12,251 bases of DNA, taken from positions 1-12,251 of the forward strand of contig JABSSP010000015.1 in the NCBI GenBank assembly GCA_013213985.1, read 5' to 3'. Positions 1 through 6,401 of the stretch are shown piece after piece; within the stretch, counting starts at the first letter, position 1, and every line of letters begins with the position of its first letter. The position numbers were made by a program, and so were the translations under genes. A model generated the notes under the pieces. That model was not told where the DNA came from. It did no database searches and saw only the letters and a list, made by a program, of their open reading frames with translations. The DNA is from Candidatus Babelota bacterium. GTDB taxonomy: Bacteria > Babelota > Babeliae > Babelales > Vermiphilaceae.

Positions 1-909
1 ACCCATTCTCAGGTGAGGTCCATATCTACCGGATCCATCTTGATTGATGATGCAATAGGTGTAGGCGGCTTGCCGGTGGGTAGAATTATTGAAATTTATG
101 GTCCAGAATCGTCTGGTAAGAGTACGTTGGCTATGCATGTCATTGCTCAAGCCCAGAAAGATGGCGGAATTTGTGCTTTTATCGATGCCGAGCATGCTAT
201 GGACCCCGTATACGCGTCGAAGCTTGGAATCAACATAGATGACCTCATTATCTCTCAACCCGATTGTGGTGAGCAGGCTCTTGATATAGCAGAAATGCTT
301 GTAAGATCAGGGGCGATTGACGTTATTGTGGTCGATTCTGTTGCGGCACTGGTTCCTAGGGCTGAGTTAGAAGGTGATATGGGTGATAGCCATATGGGGC
401 TACAAGCGCGCCTTATGTCGCAAGCCCTAAGAAAATTGACACCGGTTGTGCATAAATCAAACACCGTGTTTATTTTCATAAATCAGATTCGTCAAAATAT
501 TGGCGGAATGCCTTTTGCTCCAAAAGAAACTACTACTGGGGGTAAGGCGCTTAAATTTTATGCGTCACTCCGTCTAGATGTTAGAAGAATTGGCAGCCTC
601 AAGAAGAACGATATTCAGTTTGGAAATCGTATTCGAGTACGGGTGGTAAAAAATAAAGTAGCGCCACCATTTAAGGCGGTTGAAATAGATTTACTGTTTA
701 ATGAGGGTATCAGTAAAGAATTAGATTTACTTGATGCTGCGTTACACTATGACGTTATTAAGCAGGCAGGAGCATGGTTCTCCCATGGAGAAAAAAATAT
801 TGCTCAAGGAAGAGAGCGCGCACTTGTTTACCTGAAAGAAAACGAAGACGAAGCAAAGCTTATTCGTGATGAGGTAGATGCTGCTCGTGCAAAAAGGCAT
901 AGTCAGTGA
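1..909 (+). CDS. recA: Recombinase RecA (5' end outside window)
   Basis: RecA polymerises on single-stranded DNA, drives ATP-dependent strand exchange and, in many bacteria, triggers LexA cleavage. The frame is open from base 1. The GTG at 13 aligns with an internal valine of E. coli RecA (VRSISTGS here, VETISTGS there), so it is not the start; roughly 33 N-terminal residues lie upstream of the window. Visible: Walker [10 protein letters not shown] (bases 100-126), the catalytic glutamate in [10 protein letters not shown], Walker [11 protein letters not shown], the L1 region [14 protein letters not shown], and NQIR followed by loop L2 ending ETTTGG. L2 carries one residue more than the E. coli/B. 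subtilis pattern (GGMPFAPKE against GVMFGNPE). The C-terminus is short and basic (AARAKRHSQ), without the acidic tail of E. coli RecA. infC follows after 32 nt with no terminator visible, so read-through is likely. Family assignment is certain. Confidence 0.97.
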   Translation, partial: THSQVRSISTGSILIDDAIGVGGLPVGRIIEIYGPESSGKSTLAMHVIAQAQKDGGICAFIDAEHAMDPVYASKLGINIDDLIISQPDCGEQALDIAEMLVRSGAIDVIVVDSVAALVPRAELEGDMGDSHMGLQARLMSQALRKLTPVVHKSNTVFIFINQIRQNIGGMPFAPKETTTGGKALKFYASLRLDVRRIGSLKKNDIQFGNRIRVRVVKNKVAPPFKAVEIDLLFNEGISKELDLLDAALHYDVIKQAGAWFSHGEKNIAQGRERALVYLKENEDEAKLIRDEVDAARAKRHSQ

Positions 910-941
910 TAAGTAACAACAGAAAGGTATAATTCTTAAGA

Positions 942-1505
942 ATGTTGGGTATATTGAAAGAAAAAAAACGGTCTTCAGGGCCACTTATAAATGAAAAAAT
1001 TCGTGCTCCACGTATGCAGCTTATCACTCATACGGGTGAGAATATAGGCGTCGTTTTGCGAGATCAGGCATTGAGAGAAGCGAGAGATGTAAATCTTGAT
1101 CTTGTTCTTATCGCTGATACCGGAAAAGATGGGGTGCCGGTTGTTAAGGTCATGGATTTTGGCAAAGAATTATATGATAAGAAGAAAAAGCAAACAGAAG
1201 CTAAGAAGCATCAGAAGGTTATCCAGGTTAAGGAAGTAAAATTTCGTCCAACTATTGGTGAGCATGATTATGAAACTAAGTTTAAGCGGATAATGCAATT
1301 TCTTAATGCTGGTAAGCGTGTAAAAGTAACGATCTTTTTTAGAGGGCGTGAAAATATCACCAAGGTAGAAAGAGGAAATGCTTTTTTTAAAAGAATTGAT
1401 GATACCTTTGAAAAATCAGGTATTCTTAATGATTTGATTAAAGAAAAAGATTCAAAGTTGGGACAATTTTGGTCTCGCATATATTATTTAAAATCGTCAA
1501 AATAG
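942..1505 (+). CDS. infC: Translation initiation factor IF-3
   Basis: IF-3 binds the 30S subunit, prevents premature 50S joining and checks the start codon and initiator tRNA. The protein has 187 residues (E. coli 180). The N-domain starts at INEKIRAPRMQLI and contains VVKVMDFGKELY. A lysine-rich linker follows (KKKKQTEAKKHQ), then the signature KVIQVKEVKFRP and the C-domain with VKVTIFFRGRE. The last 20 or so residues are unusual: the usual GRQMIMVLAPK-like end is replaced by KLGQFWSRIYYLKSSK. Start choice: ATG at 942 is the only in-frame ATG after the upstream in-frame TAA at 930. The best Shine-Dalgarno (AGAAAGG, 921-927) is 14 nt away, which is long, so a nearby TTG (945 or 954) or weak initiation remains possible. 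rpmI follows after 24 nt in the classic infC-rpmI-rplT operon. Confidence 0.95.
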   Translation: MLGILKEKKRSSGPLINEKIRAPRMQLITHTGENIGVVLRDQALREARDVNLDLVLIADTGKDGVPVVKVMDFGKELYDKKKKQTEAKKHQKVIQVKEVKFRPTIGEHDYETKFKRIMQFLNAGKRVKVTIFFRGRENITKVERGNAFFKRIDDTFEKSGILNDLIKEKDSKLGQFWSRIYYLKSSK

Positions 1506-1529
1506 ATTATTTATTGGGGTTGTATTACT

Positions 1530-1724
1530 ATGCCTAAAATGAAAACAAAGTCTGCGGCAAAAAAACGTTTTAAAAAGGTCGGGTCAGGTCTTTTTAAAAG
1601 AGCTAAAGCGTATCGAAGACATCTTCTTACTAAGAAGAGTATAAAACGTAAACGACACTTGCGTTCAGGTTCTTACATTAGCAAAGCGGATAACGCTGTA
1701 GTGAAAAGATTGCTTCCGTATTAA
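1530..1724 (+). CDS. rpmI: 50S ribosomal protein bL35
   Basis: Small basic protein of the large ribosomal subunit, 64 residues, normal for the family. The signature is complete: [20 protein letters not shown] at the N-terminus, then [15 protein letters not shown] and the C-terminal VKRLLPY. ATG at 1530 is preceded by a G-rich element (GGGG, 1516-1519) at about 10 nt, a slightly long but usable spacing. It lies 24 nt after infC and 81 nt before rplT, the standard order. In several bacteria bL20 represses this operon by binding a leader RNA; no such site could be recognised here with confidence. Confidence 0.97.
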   Translation: MPKMKTKSAAKKRFKKVGSGLFKRAKAYRRHLLTKKSIKRKRHLRSGSYISKADNAVVKRLLPY

Positions 1725-1805
1725 AAATGTGCCCTCTGGGTAATTTGGGAATTAAGTGTATAAAAAATTGGTGGTGAAACACTGTTATTTTGAGTGGAGA
1801 TATAA

Positions 1806-2150
1806 ATGACACGCGTAAAACGTGGAACGGTTGTAAAAAAAAGACATAAAAGGGTTTTAAAGCAGGCAAAGGGTTTCTGGGGCTCTCGTAAAAATCTTTT
1901 TAAAAGAGCTAAAGAAACACTGATGCGTGCGATGGCATACGCATTTAGAGGTAGAAAACTAAAAAAGCGTGATATGCGCGCTCTTTTTATTAGTCGTATT
2001 AAGGCGGCGTCTGAAGAACGTGGAATGTCGTACAACAAGTTTATTAGCGGACTAAAAAAAGCGAATATCGATTTAAATCGTAAAATGCTCAGCCAAATGG
2101 CCGTGTTGGAGCCAGAGGCGTTTACCGTACTTGTAAACGAGGTTAAATAA
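1806..2150 (+). CDS. rplT: 50S ribosomal protein bL20
   Basis: Early-assembly protein that binds 23S rRNA and is required for the first steps of 50S assembly; in some bacteria it also represses its own operon. The product has 114 residues (family about 117-120). The characteristic basic N-terminal extension is present (TRVKRGTVVKKRHKRVLKQA), followed by the core KGFWGSRKNLFKRAKETLMRAMAYAFRGRKLKKRDMR and the globular end SEERGMSYNKFISGLKKANIDLNRKMLSQMA. A good Shine-Dalgarno (GTGGAGA, 1794-1800) lies about 5 nt before the ATG. A terminator hairpin follows directly. pheS and pheT, which often come next in this operon in other bacteria, are absent. Confidence 0.97.
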   Translation: MTRVKRGTVVKKRHKRVLKQAKGFWGSRKNLFKRAKETLMRAMAYAFRGRKLKKRDMRALFISRIKAASEERGMSYNKFISGLKKANIDLNRKMLSQMAVLEPEAFTVLVNEVK

Positions 2151-2158
2151 ATTTAGGT

Positions 2159-2180
2159 GCATCTTGACACAAGATGTTTT
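2159..2180 (+). terminator. Intrinsic terminator after rplT
   Basis: Perfect 7-bp inverted repeat CATCTTG-ACA-CAAGATG (2160-2176), extendable by a G-U pair, followed by TTTT. It sits 9 nt after the rplT stop and probably ends the recA/infC-rpmI-rplT transcript. The short U-run suggests partial termination. Confidence 0.6.
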
Positions 2181-2193
2181 CTGTTATTAGATT
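2164..2193 (+). promoter_or_regulatory. Candidate sigma-70 promoter for zapB-zapA
   Basis: A perfect -35 hexamer TTGACA (2164-2169) lies 18 nt before TAGATT (2188-2193, 4 of 6 matches to TATAAT). A start point near 2200 would give a leader of about 30 nt before the ZapB-like gene. The -35 box lies inside the terminator hairpin. The -10 match is only moderate, so the call is tentative. Confidence 0.4.
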
Positions 2194-2233
2194 AGTATCG
2201 GTTTGAAAATTTAAATTAAAAAGTGAGATTGCC

Positions 2234-2485
2234 ATGGAAGCTTTCAAAGTTCTTGAAGATAAGGTTTCGTCTTTAGTTAAGCTTGTAGAAACGTTACGTG
2301 TTGATAAAGATAAGTTAACAAAAGAAAATGAAAAGATAAAAGCAAGATATAAATCAGTAGAAGCTTCTCATAGCGTTGATTCAAAACGAGTTACAGATCT
2401 TGGTAAAGAAAGAGAACTTACTAAGCTTGCGGTTGATGATCTGATCAAAAGCATCAATTCTCTTGTTGAAGGCGAAGCTCTGTGA
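2234..2485 (+). CDS. zapB: ZapB-like cell-division coiled-coil protein
   Basis: An 83-residue, highly charged, almost entirely helical protein. Its first half (EAFKVLEDKVSSLVKLVETL, then KDKLTKENEKIKARY) follows the pattern of E. coli ZapB ([29 protein letters not shown]). ZapB is an abundant coiled coil that binds ZapA and stabilises the FtsZ ring in the cytoplasm. The C-terminal half (LTKLAVDDLIKSINSLVEG) resembles the hydrophobic tails of ZapB-like proteins encoded beside zapA in other bacteria. ATG at 2234 has a GTGAG Shine-Dalgarno (2223-2227) about 6 nt upstream. The stop codon overlaps the zapA GTG by 4 nt, implying translational coupling. Coiled coils resemble each other by chance, so the name rests on both the sequence pattern and the zapA neighbour. 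Confidence 0.7.
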   Translation: MEAFKVLEDKVSSLVKLVETLRVDKDKLTKENEKIKARYKSVEASHSVDSKRVTDLGKERELTKLAVDDLIKSINSLVEGEAL

Positions 2486-2766
2486 GTGCAAAAGATATAA
2501 AAAGCTATCAGGTAGAAATCTTTGGTGATCAATATTCTCTTACAAGTGATGAATCATCTGAAAAGGTTCTGCAAGTAGCTGCTCTGGTCGATTCTTTAAT
2601 GAAAGAAATATCTGCTAAGTCATCTATGCATGATAAAAAGATACTTGCCGTTATGGCTGCACTAAAAATATCAAGTTCGTTGTTAGATCTTCAGGAGTTA
2701 CAGGGCAAAGCGAACGAAAGATACGATAAGCTTATTTGTCGTTTAGACGAGGAGCTTTCAGTATAG
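2482..2766 (+). CDS. zapA: Cell division protein ZapA
   Basis: ZapA bundles and cross-links FtsZ protofilaments at mid-cell. This 94-residue protein matches the family: a beta-hairpin head (YQVEIFGDQYSLTSDESSEKVLQVAALVDSLMKEI), then KKILAVMAALKISSSLLDLQ and a C-terminal coiled-coil helix. The chosen start is the GTG at 2482, which overlaps the preceding TGA (GTGA). No ATG exists near the head domain and the reading frame joins directly to VEIFG, so coupled initiation on GTG is the natural reading. A structured 199-nt gap and rny follow. Confidence 0.92.
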   Translation: MSAKDIKSYQVEIFGDQYSLTSDESSEKVLQVAALVDSLMKEISAKSSMHDKKILAVMAALKISSSLLDLQELQGKANERYDKLICRLDEELSV

Positions 2767-2826
2767 ACTGATTTTGCACCTCTTTTGTTTTTGTAAAGTT
2801 GCTTTAGATTACGTCTTATTTCCTAC

Positions 2827-2856
2827 TGTTTTGGCGTTTTGATTGCGTCCAAGACA
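2827..2856 (+). other. Hairpin A in zapA-rny gap (possible anti-terminator)
   Basis: TGTTTTGGCG (2827-2836) pairs with 2846-2856 (CG, bulged T2848, CCAAGACA), giving 10 bp with one G-U pair and a 9-nt loop TTTTGATTG. Its 3' half of the left arm (GCG, 2834-2836) is also needed by the terminator-like stem at 2834-2868, so the two folds exclude each other. Such an arrangement is seen in attenuators and some riboswitches. No known riboswitch consensus was recognised and the ligand or signal, if any, is unknown. Confidence 0.45.
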
Positions 2857-2877
2857 TTGTTAAAACGCGATTTTTTT
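2834..2877 (+). terminator. Intrinsic terminator in zapA-rny gap
   Basis: GCGTTTTGAT (2834-2843) pairs with GTTAAAACGC (2859-2868): 7 Watson-Crick pairs, extendable to 10 with two G-U pairs, with a 15-nt loop. Seven T residues follow at 2871-2877 after a GA spacer. Likely the end of the zapB-zapA transcript or of a small RNA starting upstream. It overlaps hairpin A. Confidence 0.55.
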
Positions 2878-2890
2878 CTCATTTTGTTGT

Positions 2891-2923
2891 ATCCTGCATA
2901 TATACGTGTTATAGATGCAGGAT
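2891..2923 (+). other. Strong hairpin in rny 5' leader
   Basis: ATCCTGCAT (2891-2899) and ATGCAGGAT (2915-2923) form a perfect 9-bp stem. Inside it, past an A-G mismatch, TATA (2901-2904) pairs with TATA (2910-2913) around loop CGTGT. It ends 42 nt before the rny start and is followed by TTTT at 2923-2926. It could be a terminator, an RNA-stability element or a feedback site for RNase Y; the sequence does not decide between these. Confidence 0.5.
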
Positions 2924-2965
2924 TTTCTCTGTCTAGTAGTAAATATAAATAATTATGGGAATATA

Positions 2966-4525
2966 ATGATTAATCTAACTCTCTTGCTCATAGGAGGGGG
3001 TGCACTTTTACTCTTGAATGTTCTTTTGTTTGTGTATGCAAAAAAGAAATTCAGTAGTGCGCAAGACTTCCTTGATGGAGCAAAAAGTAAATTAAAAAAT
3101 GTGAAACGTGATATTGATTTAGAGCGACGTAGCGCTTTGCTCAAAGTCAAAGACGAAGTCTATAAAAGGCGTAAAGATTTTGATCTCGACATAAAACGTC
3201 AAAAGATAGATCTTGATCATCTTCGGAGTAAACTGAATTCCAAATACGATCATATAGATAAAAAAGAACAAGATCTTGATCAGTTGCGTCGAGATATGCA
3301 GCAAAAAGAGCGGAGTATTTTGCATACTGAAGACGTTTTACGTGTCAGTGAAACAAAGCTTAAGAACTTATATGATACACTCATTTCGAAATTAGAACGT
3401 GTATCTAAGATGAGTAGGGAAGAAGCCAAGCAATCGCTTTTGGATACTCTTGAGGCTGAAGTTAAACTTACCAGTCAAAAGTGGATACAAAAGGTTGAAT
3501 ACGATACTAAAGCTACCGCAAAAGAAATAGCGACCGGCATCATTGTTACCGCAATGCAACGCTATTTTTCTGATCAAGTTGCGTCCCACACGTCGAGTAT
3601 TGTTCAGTTGCCTTCAGAAGATATGAAGGGAAGAATTATCGGTAAAGAGGGGCGTAATATCAAGTCCCTAGAAATGGCGACTGGGATGGAATTCATCATT
3701 GGTGACGGAGCAGATTTTATTACGGTTTCTGGTTTTAATCCTGTGCGCAGAGAGATTGCTCGTCGTGCGTTAGAGCGTTTAGTTGCTGATGGACGAATCA
3801 ATCCTACTCGTATTGAAGAAACGGTTGAGCAATGTGAAAATGAGCTAGCTGAGGTTATCCAAGACCACGGAAAAGAAGTTGTTCTTGAATTTAACTTGCA
3901 GGGCGTTCACCCTGAAATAGTTACCCTGCTCGGGAAACTGTACTTTAGAACAAGTTTTTCACAAAATCTTCTTGAGCACAGTAGAGAAGTTGGGCTTTTT
4001 TCTCGTATGATTGCTGAAGAATTAGGACTCGACGGACAGATCGCATTTAGAGCAGGTTTATTGCACGATATTGGTAAAGCAGTTTCAGCTGAAATTGAAG
4101 GTCCTCATGCTCAAGTAGGAGCTGATATTGCAAAACGGTGCGGCGAAAATGACATAGTGGGCAATGCAATTGCAGCGCACCATGAGGAAGTTCCGTTTAC
4201 CTCAATTTATTCGCCAATTATTTTAGTTGCTGACGCAATTTCTGCTTCTCGACCAGGTGCTCGAAGAGAAACATTGGCGACCTACATCCGACGTCTAGAA
4301 GGACTTGAAAATATAGCGCGATCATTTGATGGTGTGAAAAAAGCCTACGCGTTGCAAGCCGGACGAGAAGTTCGCATTATTGTCGAAGAAGATCATCTTG
4401 ATGATGAACAAGTGGCTTTGTTGGCTCGTGAAATTGCTAAAAAAATTGAAGAGAAAATGAGTTTTCCTGGGCAAATTAAAGTAAATGTTATTCGTGAAAA
4501 ACGATCAATTGAATATGCAAGGTAA
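2966..4525 (+). CDS. rny: Ribonuclease Y (membrane-anchored HD endoribonuclease)
   Basis: RNase Y is the membrane-bound endoribonuclease that starts mRNA decay in many bacteria lacking RNase E. From ATG 2966 the protein has 519 residues, almost exactly B. subtilis length (520). Order of parts: transmembrane anchor (residues 3-25, LTLLLIGGGALLLLNVLLFVY); long charged coiled coil (about 28-180); KH domain with the GxxG loop in RIIGKEGRNIKSLEMATG (223-240) and the SGFNPVRREIARRAL segment; HD domain with LLEHSREV (H338), LLHDIGK (H367, D368), HH at 405-406 and VADAISASRPGAR (D423). An in-frame ATG at 2915 exists, but it lies inside a hairpin and would add 17 residues before the anchor. The 2966 start has GGGAA (2957-2961) just upstream. 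ymdB follows after 3 nt, a widely conserved pair. Confidence 0.97.
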   Translation: MINLTLLLIGGGALLLLNVLLFVYAKKKFSSAQDFLDGAKSKLKNVKRDIDLERRSALLKVKDEVYKRRKDFDLDIKRQKIDLDHLRSKLNSKYDHIDKKEQDLDQLRRDMQQKERSILHTEDVLRVSETKLKNLYDTLISKLERVSKMSREEAKQSLLDTLEAEVKLTSQKWIQKVEYDTKATAKEIATGIIVTAMQRYFSDQVASHTSSIVQLPSEDMKGRIIGKEGRNIKSLEMATGMEFIIGDGADFITVSGFNPVRREIARRALERLVADGRINPTRIEETVEQCENELAEVIQDHGKEVVLEFNLQGVHPEIVTLLGKLYFRTSFSQNLLEHSREVGLFSRMIAEELGLDGQIAFRAGLLHDIGKAVSAEIEGPHAQVGADIAKRCGENDIVGNAIAAHHEEVPFTSIYSPIILVADAISASRPGARRETLATYIRRLEGLENIARSFDGVKKAYALQAGREVRIIVEEDHLDDEQVALLAREIAKKIEEKMSFPGQIKVNVIREKRSIEYAR

Positions 4526-4528
4526 TAA

Positions 4529-5353
4529 ATGAGTACAATTCGGGTATTACTTATTGGAGATGTTGTTGGTTCTACAGGGCGGACTATCTTTCAAAAACAT
4601 ATTAATCGTTTTAAAAAAGAATATAACATCGATTCTGTGATTGTGAATGGAGAAAATAGCGCTAATGGCGGCAGAGGAATCACGCCACGCGTTGTTACTT
4701 TTTTTAAACACAATGGAGTTGATGTTATAACCTCCGGGAATCACATTTGGGACAAACGAGAAATTTACTCGTATCTAAACGATAATAATGATTTAATTCG
4801 GCCAGCCAATTATCCTACAGGTGCTCCCGGTGTAGGATATACATTTTATGAATGTAAAAATCATACTGTTGCGGTGATAAATCTGCAAGGTAGAACTTTT
4901 ATGAGAGACGATCTTGATTGTCCTTTCCGCACGGTTGAATCACTTTTAACGTATATTAAAACCAAAGCAAAAATCATTATCGTTGATTTCCATGCGGAAG
5001 CCACATCTGAGAAAATGGGCCTCGCTTACTTTTTAGATGGCCAAATCAGTATGTTTGTTGGGACTCATACTCACATTTTGACTGCTGACGAGCGTATTTT
5101 ACCTAACGGAACTGGCTACATCACCGATCTTGGGATGGTTGGATCACTCAATTCTATGCTTGGCATGAAAAAAGGACCGATTATACAGCGTTTTATGACT
5201 CAGATGCCAACGCGCTTTGCGGTTGAAACCGAAGGACCGGCCTTAATGACCGGTGTTTGGGTGGAAATTGATACTGATACAGGAAAAGCGGTAGATATTG
5301 GGTCTGTTCGATTAGTTGATAATAAATTTAAAAGCGATGAGACTAGTGATTAA
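4529..5353 (+). CDS. ymdB: YmdB-family metallophosphoesterase
   Basis: Dinuclear-metal phosphoesterase of the YmdB/TIGR00282 family. B. subtilis YmdB hydrolyses 2',3'-cyclic nucleotides and affects biofilm and sporulation gene expression; the role here is inferred from family. The product has 274 residues, slightly longer than usual because of a short C-terminal tail. The metal ligands are all visible: D11 (LLIGDVVG), E42 and N43 (VNGENSANGGRGI), N71 (TSGNHIWD), H155 (VDFHAEATSEK), H180 and H182 (VGTHTHILTADE). The end motif GYITDLGMVGS and GPALMTGVWVEID are also typical. The start is 3 nt after the rny stop, so the pair is probably translated from one message, and cyclic-phosphate RNA ends may link the two enzymes functionally. 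Confidence 0.94.
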   Translation: MSTIRVLLIGDVVGSTGRTIFQKHINRFKKEYNIDSVIVNGENSANGGRGITPRVVTFFKHNGVDVITSGNHIWDKREIYSYLNDNNDLIRPANYPTGAPGVGYTFYECKNHTVAVINLQGRTFMRDDLDCPFRTVESLLTYIKTKAKIIIVDFHAEATSEKMGLAYFLDGQISMFVGTHTHILTADERILPNGTGYITDLGMVGSLNSMLGMKKGPIIQRFMTQMPTRFAVETEGPALMTGVWVEIDTDTGKAVDIGSVRLVDNKFKSDETSD

Positions 5354-5375
5354 CCTCTGCTAATGGAGTGATAGC

Positions 5376-6347
5376 ATGTTTTTGATATTATTACTGTACA
5401 TGATACTTGCCAGCACATTCACCATGGGTAAGGCGGTTCTGTGCTATATTTCGCCTATTTTTTTTATAGCATTGCGTATGCTTGTTGGCGGAGGGTTGCT
5501 GTATGCATATCTTATCGTGCGTAAACAACGCATTTTGCCAAAAAGAGCGGATTTATTAGATTTCTTGCAGATAATTGCGTTTCATATTTATTGTGCCTAT
5601 ATATTTGAATTTTGGGCCTTACAATACGTTTCTTCATCAAAGACCGCACTTATTTATAATATTTCTCCTTTTGTTACGGCTCTTTTTGCTTCGTTTATGT
5701 TGCGCGAGTATTTAACTAAAAATAAATTGATAGGACTTATCATAGGTCTTATTGGTATTGTTCCATGGATAATAACTAAAAGTGAATGTGGCTATTTTAC
5801 CCTGGCCGGGCGGGAAAACTTAATTTCTTTGCCTGAAATTATTTTAATTGTTGCGGTAATCAGCTCAGCGTATGGTTGGATTATATTTAAAAGACTTATG
5901 CACAAAGGCTATTCCCCACTCATGATCAATACCATTGGCATGCTTGGTGGTGGATTATGCGCATTGATGACATCGCTCTTATTTGAAAAATCACCACGAT
6001 TACTTTCAAACCTTTCAACATGCCCGGTAAATATGCCCGGGTTGCAGTTATTTACGTCCTGGTTTGGTAGCAATGCACAAATAGCCTTAATAGCCGTTTA
6101 CATGCTGCTTATGATTCTAATTTCAAACATTATTTTTTATAATCTCTACGGATTACTTTTGCAGCGTTATTCTGCTACATTTCTATCGTTTGCCGGCTTT
6201 ACGTGTCCGCTGTTTGCAGCGCTTTTTGGTTGGTTATATCTTGGCGAATCTGTGGGTTGGAACTTCTTTATTTCTGCTGCCATTATTTCGTGCGGATTAC
6301 TTATTTTCTATCAAGAAGAGCTGAAACTTTATACCATAAAAAAGTAG
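5376..6347 (+). CDS. EamA/DMT-superfamily permease
   Basis: Inner-membrane transporter of the drug/metabolite superfamily, 323 residues with about ten hydrophobic helices and two EamA repeats. Repeat 1 ends with a helix pair around ALFASFMLREYLTKNKLIGLIIGLIGIV (about 102-130). Repeat 2 ends with CPLFAALFGWLYLGESVGWNFFISAAIISCGLLIFY (about 275-312), where the conserved glutamate after a W-L-x-L-G stretch is typical. Lysine-rich C-terminus, probably cytoplasmic. Substrate cannot be read from sequence; relatives in intracellular bacteria move S-adenosylmethionine, nucleotides or amino acids, so metabolite uptake from a host is possible. ATG at 5376 has TGGAG (5364-5368) 7 nt upstream and lies 22 nt after ymdB, so it may be the last gene of the rny-ymdB unit. 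Its stop codon lies within the shared terminator stem. Confidence 0.85.
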   Translation: MFLILLLYMILASTFTMGKAVLCYISPIFFIALRMLVGGGLLYAYLIVRKQRILPKRADLLDFLQIIAFHIYCAYIFEFWALQYVSSSKTALIYNISPFVTALFASFMLREYLTKNKLIGLIIGLIGIVPWIITKSECGYFTLAGRENLISLPEIILIVAVISSAYGWIIFKRLMHKGYSPLMINTIGMLGGGLCALMTSLLFEKSPRLLSNLSTCPVNMPGLQLFTSWFGSNAQIALIAVYMLLMILISNIIFYNLYGLLLQRYSATFLSFAGFTCPLFAALFGWLYLGESVGWNFFISAAIISCGLLIFYQEELKLYTIKK

Positions 6348-6381
6348 AGGAGCCACCCATAACAGGCGGCTCCTCTACTTT
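6338..6381. terminator. Bidirectional terminator between permease and histone-like gene
   Basis: Perfect 14-bp inverted repeat, AAAGTAGAGGAGCC (6341-6354) against GGCTCCTCTACTTT (6368-6381), with a 13-nt loop. Read on the - strand it ends in six T residues (complement of 6338-6343), a strong terminator for the histone-like gene. On the + strand the T-run is only three, so it serves the permease less well. The permease stop codon TAG (6345-6347) is in the stem. Confidence 0.85.
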
Positions 6382-6401
6382 AGAGCGAAACTTAGTAGAA
6401 C

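Noticed and set aside
13..15. GTG at 13 as recA start
   Set aside because: It aligns with an internal valine in the conserved VxxISTGS segment, and the frame stays open to base 1.
742..984. 80-codon - strand open frame across the recA-infC junction
   Set aside because: Shadow of two well-supported genes; the hydrophobic look comes from reading lysine-rich codons backwards.
1721..2038. 105-codon open frame antisense to rplT
   Set aside because: It lies almost wholly over a certain ribosomal gene, its composition mirrors that gene, and no recognisable domain or ribosome site supports it.
2767..2965. Direct call of 6S RNA (ssrS)
   Set aside because: Position fits, but the long closing stem and central bubble of 6S RNA could not be built from this sequence; reported only as an unexplained structured region.
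2915..2965. 17-codon N-terminal extension of rny
   Set aside because: The upstream ATG sits in a hairpin, has no ribosome site, and the extension would push the anchor away from the N-terminus; the 2966 start gives the family length.
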